From: Alitiscatomonas aceti
GTDB lineage: Bacteria > Bacillota > Clostridia > Lachnospirales > Lachnospiraceae
NCBI RefSeq assembly: GCF_025567195.1
Contig: NZ_JAOQJF010000010.1
Location: 1-64,000 of the forward strand
Direction: 5' to 3'
Length of the DNA stretch: 64,000 nucleotides
Below the pieces are notes generated by a model. The model was not told where the DNA came from. It ran no database searches and was given only the letters and a program-made list of their open reading frames with translations. Position numbers and translations under genes: made by a program. Each line of letters opens with the position of its first letter. Positions within the stretch are counted from its first letter, which is position 1. Positions 60,338 through 64,000 of this stretch are shown here, in pieces.

Positions 60338-62080
60338 ATGTACAATATGTCTCCGTACTCATTATCTCGATCTTTTCGGGACAAACCCTGTCGGGCAGTC
60401 ATATATGGCCGTGCCTCAACAGAACACGAGGCCCAGGTCAAAGCCTTGCAAAATCAGATGCAGTGGTATGATGATGTTGCTCGATTTCATCCTCAATGGA
60501 ATGTTATCAACCGCTACATCGACCAAGGCATTACCGGAACTCAGGTCTATAAGCGGGATGCCTTTATGCGGATGATGGAGGATGCCAAACAGCAAAAATT
60601 CGATTTGATTGTCACTCGCGAGGTCTGCCGCTTTGCCAGAAATACGGTAGATGCATTGGTCTGTGTTCGCCAACTCGCCGCCATAGGGATTGAAGTCTAT
60701 TTTGTGAATGATAACATTTGGACTCTTGACGGTGATGGCGAGTTGCGGCTGACCATTATGGCTACTATGGCACAGGAAGAGAGCCGCAAAATCAGTGAAC
60801 GCTCTCTTGCAGGACAACGGGTCAGCCGCGAAAAAGGAGTCCTCTATGGAAACGGGAACATTTTCGGATATACCAGGAACAAACTCACCAAGCAGTTTGA
60901 AATTGATCCCGATCAGGCGGAAACTGTAAAAATGATTTTTGACCTCTATGATTCCGGCATGGGAGAAACCTTAGTAGCAAAAGAGCTAACCCGCCTTGGA
61001 CGCAAAAACGGAGTAGGTAAGGTCAAGTGGGATGCTGGAAAAGTATCAAAGATCATCAAGCGAAAAAACTATCTGGGGTACACAGTTTACTGTCAGTCCT
61101 ATTCCAATAACTATTTGGAGCAAAAGAGAATCAAGCGTGACGAGAGCGAGTTTGTCTATGTAAAAGGTGGCTTCCCTCAGATTATCTCGGAGGAACAGTA
61201 CGAGCGGTGTAACGCCATTCGTCGCAGTAGGACCAAACGGCTGACTGATGAGAAAGGCCGTACACGGAGTTTTGGTATTCAGCAGGCTCAGAATGTGTGG
61301 GGCAGAAAAATGAGGTGTCGTTGTGGTTCTCCCATGCTTCGACATTGTTGGAGAACCAATAATGCAGGAAAGCCTATCTATGGATATGAATGCAAGCGAC
61401 ACCATGATACCCCCCGCATCCGCCTTCAGAATGAACAAGGCAATCCAACACCTATCTGTGAGATCAAGCCGGTTGGACAAAGCAAACTGGAACTGATGGC
61501 CTCCAAAATATTTGAGAGGGTATGGGGAGACCAAAAAGAAATCGTCCTCCAGACCTGCAAAATGCTGGATGCTTGCTACAAGCCAGACGCAGATCGTCGA
61601 GCAGATTTGATGAAAGCGAAAGATGATTCTGTTCAGTTGCTCCAACAACAGCTGGATGACTTGGTTGTAGTCCGTGCCCGTGGAGAGATTGAGCAGGATA
61701 AGTTCCTCCAGCGGACCATAGAAATTCAGCAGCAGATGGAGGCCCTTCGTCAGAGCAAAGCTCAAATTGCTTCAGAGGACTACAATCCCGGACGCCTGGA
61801 TATGGAAGCCATTGAAGCAGCGTTGTGCGAGGCAGTTGAAATGCATGACGGTCTGGTAAGCGAGGATTTCATTGATCTCTTTGTTTCACAGGTTACACCA
61901 CTGTCTGATTCCCGCTTTGCCTGGTGCTTGGACTTTTCTCCGCAGCCCACAGTTGCCTTTCTGAATTTAGCCGGTCAGAGGAAGTACACGACCTGCTCTA
62001 TGGATAGTAAATTACACTTTGGTCCTTTTGCTGATGAGGAGGGGCACACCATCCCTTTTCCGGGCAGCCTGCGTCGGTGA
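60338..62080 (+). CDS. Large serine recombinase (ICE integrase)
   Basis: This 580-residue recombinase integrates and excises the ICE. The catalytic Ser27 lies in VIYGRASTEHEAQVKALQNQ. The resolvase domain continues with IDQGITGTQV, DLIVTREVCRFARN and LTIMATMAQEESRKISER. A recombinase domain (NIFGYTRNKLTKQFEIDPDQ) and the zinc ribbon (CRCGSPMLRHC...YECKRHHDT) follow, then a coiled coil. It resembles TnpX/TndX-type enzymes. AAAGGAGG precedes the ATG. As the last ICE gene it marks the right end of the element. Confidence 0.94.
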   Translation: MYNMSPYSLSRSFRDKPCRAVIYGRASTEHEAQVKALQNQMQWYDDVARFHPQWNVINRYIDQGITGTQVYKRDAFMRMMEDAKQQKFDLIVTREVCRFARNTVDALVCVRQLAAIGIEVYFVNDNIWTLDGDGELRLTIMATMAQEESRKISERSLAGQRVSREKGVLYGNGNIFGYTRNKLTKQFEIDPDQAETVKMIFDLYDSGMGETLVAKELTRLGRKNGVGKVKWDAGKVSKIIKRKNYLGYTVYCQSYSNNYLEQKRIKRDESEFVYVKGGFPQIISEEQYERCNAIRRSRTKRLTDEKGRTRSFGIQQAQNVWGRKMRCRCGSPMLRHCWRTNNAGKPIYGYECKRHHDTPRIRLQNEQGNPTPICEIKPVGQSKLELMASKIFERVWGDQKEIVLQTCKMLDACYKPDADRRADLMKAKDDSVQLLQQQLDDLVVVRARGEIEQDKFLQRTIEIQQQMEALRQSKAQIASEDYNPGRLDMEAIEAALCEAVEMHDGLVSEDFIDLFVSQVTPLSDSRFAWCLDFSPQPTVAFLNLAGQRKYTTCSMDSKLHFGPFADEEGHTIPFPGSLRR

Positions 62081-62568
62081 GCTGCCCGGACAGCTCTAAT
62101 TCAAAATGTACATCGTTATATACACAAGGTATGTACGGCGCAGGCTGCTCTGCACGAGAAAGGATATAAATAAGATTGGGATCACCGTAAGGTGAAAAAA
62201 CAGAGGGGGTTCTGGCTGTTGGGCCAGAGCCCCTTTTTTCAAAGCAGACATCGCATCCGGCGGATGGATCATAAAAAAGGACAGAGGAGGGTCCGCCGCC
62301 CTTATGCGCTCTGATTTTCTGCATTGCCGGTATAGCGCACTTTTTCCGGTTTCTCGATCAATATCATTCTACTTTTCCTGTCTGCGCTGGTAAAACGTCG
62401 TTTTTATCGGTCTGTTCCCCCATAGCTTTTTCCCTGTACTTTAACTTCGTAATGACCACCAGGACCAAATCTTTTGCACAATAGAAGATTTGTCACAAAA
62501 CTACGGCTCCCAGATCTGAAAACATTGTCTTTGGCTGATTTATTGTAAATCCATATCAGGATTTTTTG
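62081..62568. other. Right-end non-coding region of the ICE
   Basis: No convincing gene lies in these 490 bases. A terminator with stem TCTGGC/GCCAGA and outer GGGG/CCCC, followed by TTTTTT, lies at about 62203-62240. The attachment site of the ICE is expected between the recombinase stop and the PadR promoter, but it cannot be located without the left end. Confidence 0.6.
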
Positions 62569-62626
62569 TTGACAACCTCGATTATCGAGTATACAATAAA
62601 ATTACAGATACTCGATGATCGAGGTT
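62569..62626 (+). promoter_or_regulatory. PadR promoter and operator
   Basis: TTGACA (62569-62574), a 17-bp spacer and TACAAT (62592-62597) form a strong promoter. AACCTCGATTATCGAGTAT (62574-62592) and ATACTCGATGATCGAGGTT (62608-62626) are inverted repeats with one mismatch, and each contains the near palindrome CTCGAT-x-ATCGAG. They overlap the promoter and are probably bound by the PadR protein encoded next. Confidence 0.8.
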
Positions 62627-62665
62627 ATGAACGGAGACAAGATCCACATATAAAGGAGGGATGGC

Positions 62666-63046
62666 ATGGCGAGAGAAAAATTCCACACGCTGACAGAGCA
62701 GATGTTTTACGTCCTTCTCTGCCTGGATGAGGAGTGCTGCGGGACGGATATCCTGGACCGGGTGCCGTCCATGACCGGAGGCCGGGTGACCGTGGGCTCC
62801 GGAACGCTTTATAACCTGCTGGAGCAGTTCTCAGAGGCCGGGATGATCCGGGAGACAAAGGTGGAGGGGAGACGGAGAAGCTATCTCCTCACTGACGCGG
62901 GAAGGGAGCGGCTGGGCCGGGAATATGAAAGGATCTGCGCTCAGGCCCGGGATTACCAGGAGATATTCGGGAACAGAAAGGCGGAACGGGAGGTTCTGGA
63001 CACAGGCTGGGAGGGCCCCATGACGGGAAAGGAGGCGCTGGCATGA
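62666..63046 (+). CDS. PadR-family transcriptional regulator
   Basis: This 126-residue regulator has a winged helix (FHTLTEQMFYVLLCLDEECC, VTVGSGTLYNLLEQFSEAGM, GRRRSYLLTDAGRERL) and a short dimer helix. The ATG follows AAAGGAGGG. It probably represses its own promoter through the inverted repeats upstream. It overlaps the DUF2812 gene by 4 nt, the usual PadR-DUF2812 pair. The higher GC content suggests host DNA beyond the ICE end. Confidence 0.93.
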   Translation: MAREKFHTLTEQMFYVLLCLDEECCGTDILDRVPSMTGGRVTVGSGTLYNLLEQFSEAGMIRETKVEGRRRSYLLTDAGRERLGREYERICAQARDYQEIFGNRKAEREVLDTGWEGPMTGKEALA

Positions 63047-64000
63047 AGGACAGAAAGAGACAGCTGGAAAACCTGGCTTTTTATGATAAGGCAGCCATTG
63101 AAGACCGGGCGGCCTGTATGGCGGAAAAGGGATGGCTGGTGGAACAGCCGGGGCCGTATTTCTGGAAATACCGGCGGATCGAACCAAAGAGGCTGGCAGT
63201 GAACGTGGTCTATTTTCCCAAGGCTTCAGAGTTCGATCCAAGCCCCACCGAGGGCCAGATACAGTTGGAGGAGCTGTGTAAAAGAGACGGCTGGATCCTG
63301 GCGGCCCGCTGGGGCCAGATGCAGATCTTTTATAATGAGCAAAAAGATCCGGTGCCCATTGAAACTGATCCGGTGATCCAGGTGGAGACCGTCCGGGCGG
63401 CCATGAAAAAGGGGATGCTTCCAGGCCAGCTTCTGCTGGCGGGACTGAGCGTGATGCAGCTTATGATGCTGGGCTGGCAGCTTTGGGAATCCCCGGTGCG
63501 CTTCCTTTCAAGACCGGCCACCGCGTATATGATCCCGGTCTGGTTCCTGGTCCTCTGTGCTGTTTTATGCGAGCTCTGGGGGTTCCTGGCCTGGACAAGG
63601 CGGGCGGAGAAAGAGGCGGAAAATGGCAGGTTTTACGGGATCCGGGGGAACCGGAGGCTGTCCCTGGCTCTGGCTCTACTGGCTCTTTTTCTCAGCGGAC
63701 TGATCCTTTGCCAGATGAGCGGCGGTCCATGGGGATTAGCCTGGCTGGCGGTGGTCCTGGGCGGGATCCTGGCCATGACGGGAGCTGTCATATATATCCG
63801 GGAGCGTATGAAAAAACGTGGGGCCTCCCGGAAAAAGAATCTCTTTTTTACCATTGGTCTGACAGTGATCATGTCCTCCTGCTTTGTGGCAGCCTTGACG
63901 GTCATGATATCTTCTGTGGGGATCACGAAGCGGAGCAGGCCTGTGGGGACCTATGACAAAGGCGGCTGGGAGATGGAGGTCTATGACGATCCCATTCCCC
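63043..64000 (+). CDS. DUF2812 membrane protein (runs off window)
   Basis: The first 319 residues are in the window. An N-terminal DUF2812 domain (FYDKAAIEDRAACMAEKGWL, PGPYFWKYRRIEPK, LCKRDGWILAARWGQMQIF) is followed by several transmembrane helices (LLLAGLSVMQLMMLGW, YMIPVWFLVLCAVLCELWGF, LALALLALFLSGLILCQM, WLAVVLGGILAMTGAVIYI, TIGLTVIMSSCFVAAL). DUF2812 proteins are usually encoded behind a PadR regulator and may sense or respond to membrane stress. The start is ATG 63043, overlapping the PadR stop. No stop occurs before 64000. Confidence 0.88.
   Translation, partial: MKDRKRQLENLAFYDKAAIEDRAACMAEKGWLVEQPGPYFWKYRRIEPKRLAVNVVYFPKASEFDPSPTEGQIQLEELCKRDGWILAARWGQMQIFYNEQKDPVPIETDPVIQVETVRAAMKKGMLPGQLLLAGLSVMQLMMLGWQLWESPVRFLSRPATAYMIPVWFLVLCAVLCELWGFLAWTRRAEKEAENGRFYGIRGNRRLSLALALLALFLSGLILCQMSGGPWGLAWLAVVLGGILAMTGAVIYIRERMKKRGASRKKNLFFTIGLTVIMSSCFVAALTVMISSVGITKRSRPVGTYDKGGWEMEVYDDPIP

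Noticed and set aside
62081..62568. Attachment site of the ICE
   Set aside because: The region must contain it, but without the left end no direct repeat can be compared, so no coordinates are given.
1..64000. tRNA or rRNA genes and antibiotic-resistance genes
   Set aside because: No cloverleaf-like tRNA, rRNA segment or recognisable resistance gene was seen in the window.

Overview
The window is most of a large integrative conjugative element (ICE) of the Tn1549/CTn type found in gut Clostridia (Firmicutes), followed by about 1.4 kb of probable chromosomal flank. The assignment rests on the order of conserved genes: VirB4 ATPase, CHAP-domain cell-wall hydrolase, DUF4315, DUF4366, topoisomerase III, CHC2/ArdC-like/YodL protein, TTRAP, a giant methylase-helicase with TnpV nested inside it, DUF3848/DUF3849, MobC, relaxase, and a large serine recombinase at the right end. 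Shine-Dalgarno sites are strong AGGAGG types and codon use is moderately GC-rich. Three runs of N (5281-5449, 14045-14530, 21389-21628) are assembly gaps. The left end of the ICE lies outside the window.

Layout. 1-4131 is the 3' part of virB4, interrupted twice: by a 339-nt element with the splice sites and core helices of a group I intron, and, after a 55-nt exon, by a 2.8-kb group II intron carrying a reverse transcriptase/maturase whose C-terminal HNH part is frameshifted at an A8 run. Joining the three exons restores the reading frame exactly. 4128-24853 carries transfer and DNA-processing genes. 24992-26404 is the relaxase, followed by a cluster of short inverted repeats that may be oriT. 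26594-27608 holds a divergent XRE regulator and a SLOG-family gene.

27902-55610 is the outstanding feature: about 27.7 kb of more than 30 tightly packed, same-strand genes. Most that can be recognised belong to immunity-protein families of polymorphic toxin systems (Imm17, SUKH, DUF2262, DUF2004, YwqG/DUF1963, DKNYY, DUF5713, DUF4241, NTF2-fold, Imm51-like, DUF6881, DUF4259, CbrC, Imm32, SF0329). They include a single 2065-residue protein with at least seven immunity or TPR modules. No toxin gene is visible. The simplest reading is a mobile orphan-immunity island that protects its carrier against toxins of competitors, comparable in concept to the acquired interbacterial defence clusters of Bacteroides but here on a Clostridial serine-recombinase ICE.

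55639-60217 is a control region: a WYL regulator, an XRE plus ImmA/IrrE-like peptidase pair with a shared GTTCG-N8-CGAAC operator, a sigma-like protein, an 11-bp-phased CCGAC repeat array at a promoter, a possible attenuator with mutually exclusive pairings, a leader peptide and an RBS-sequestering hairpin, and a second sigma-like regulator. 60338-62080 is the serine recombinase. 62666 to the end is a PadR regulator with its operator and a DUF2812 membrane protein running off the window, probably host DNA.

Domain names come from reading the sequence and from memory of the families. No database search was run, and weaker assignments are marked as such.
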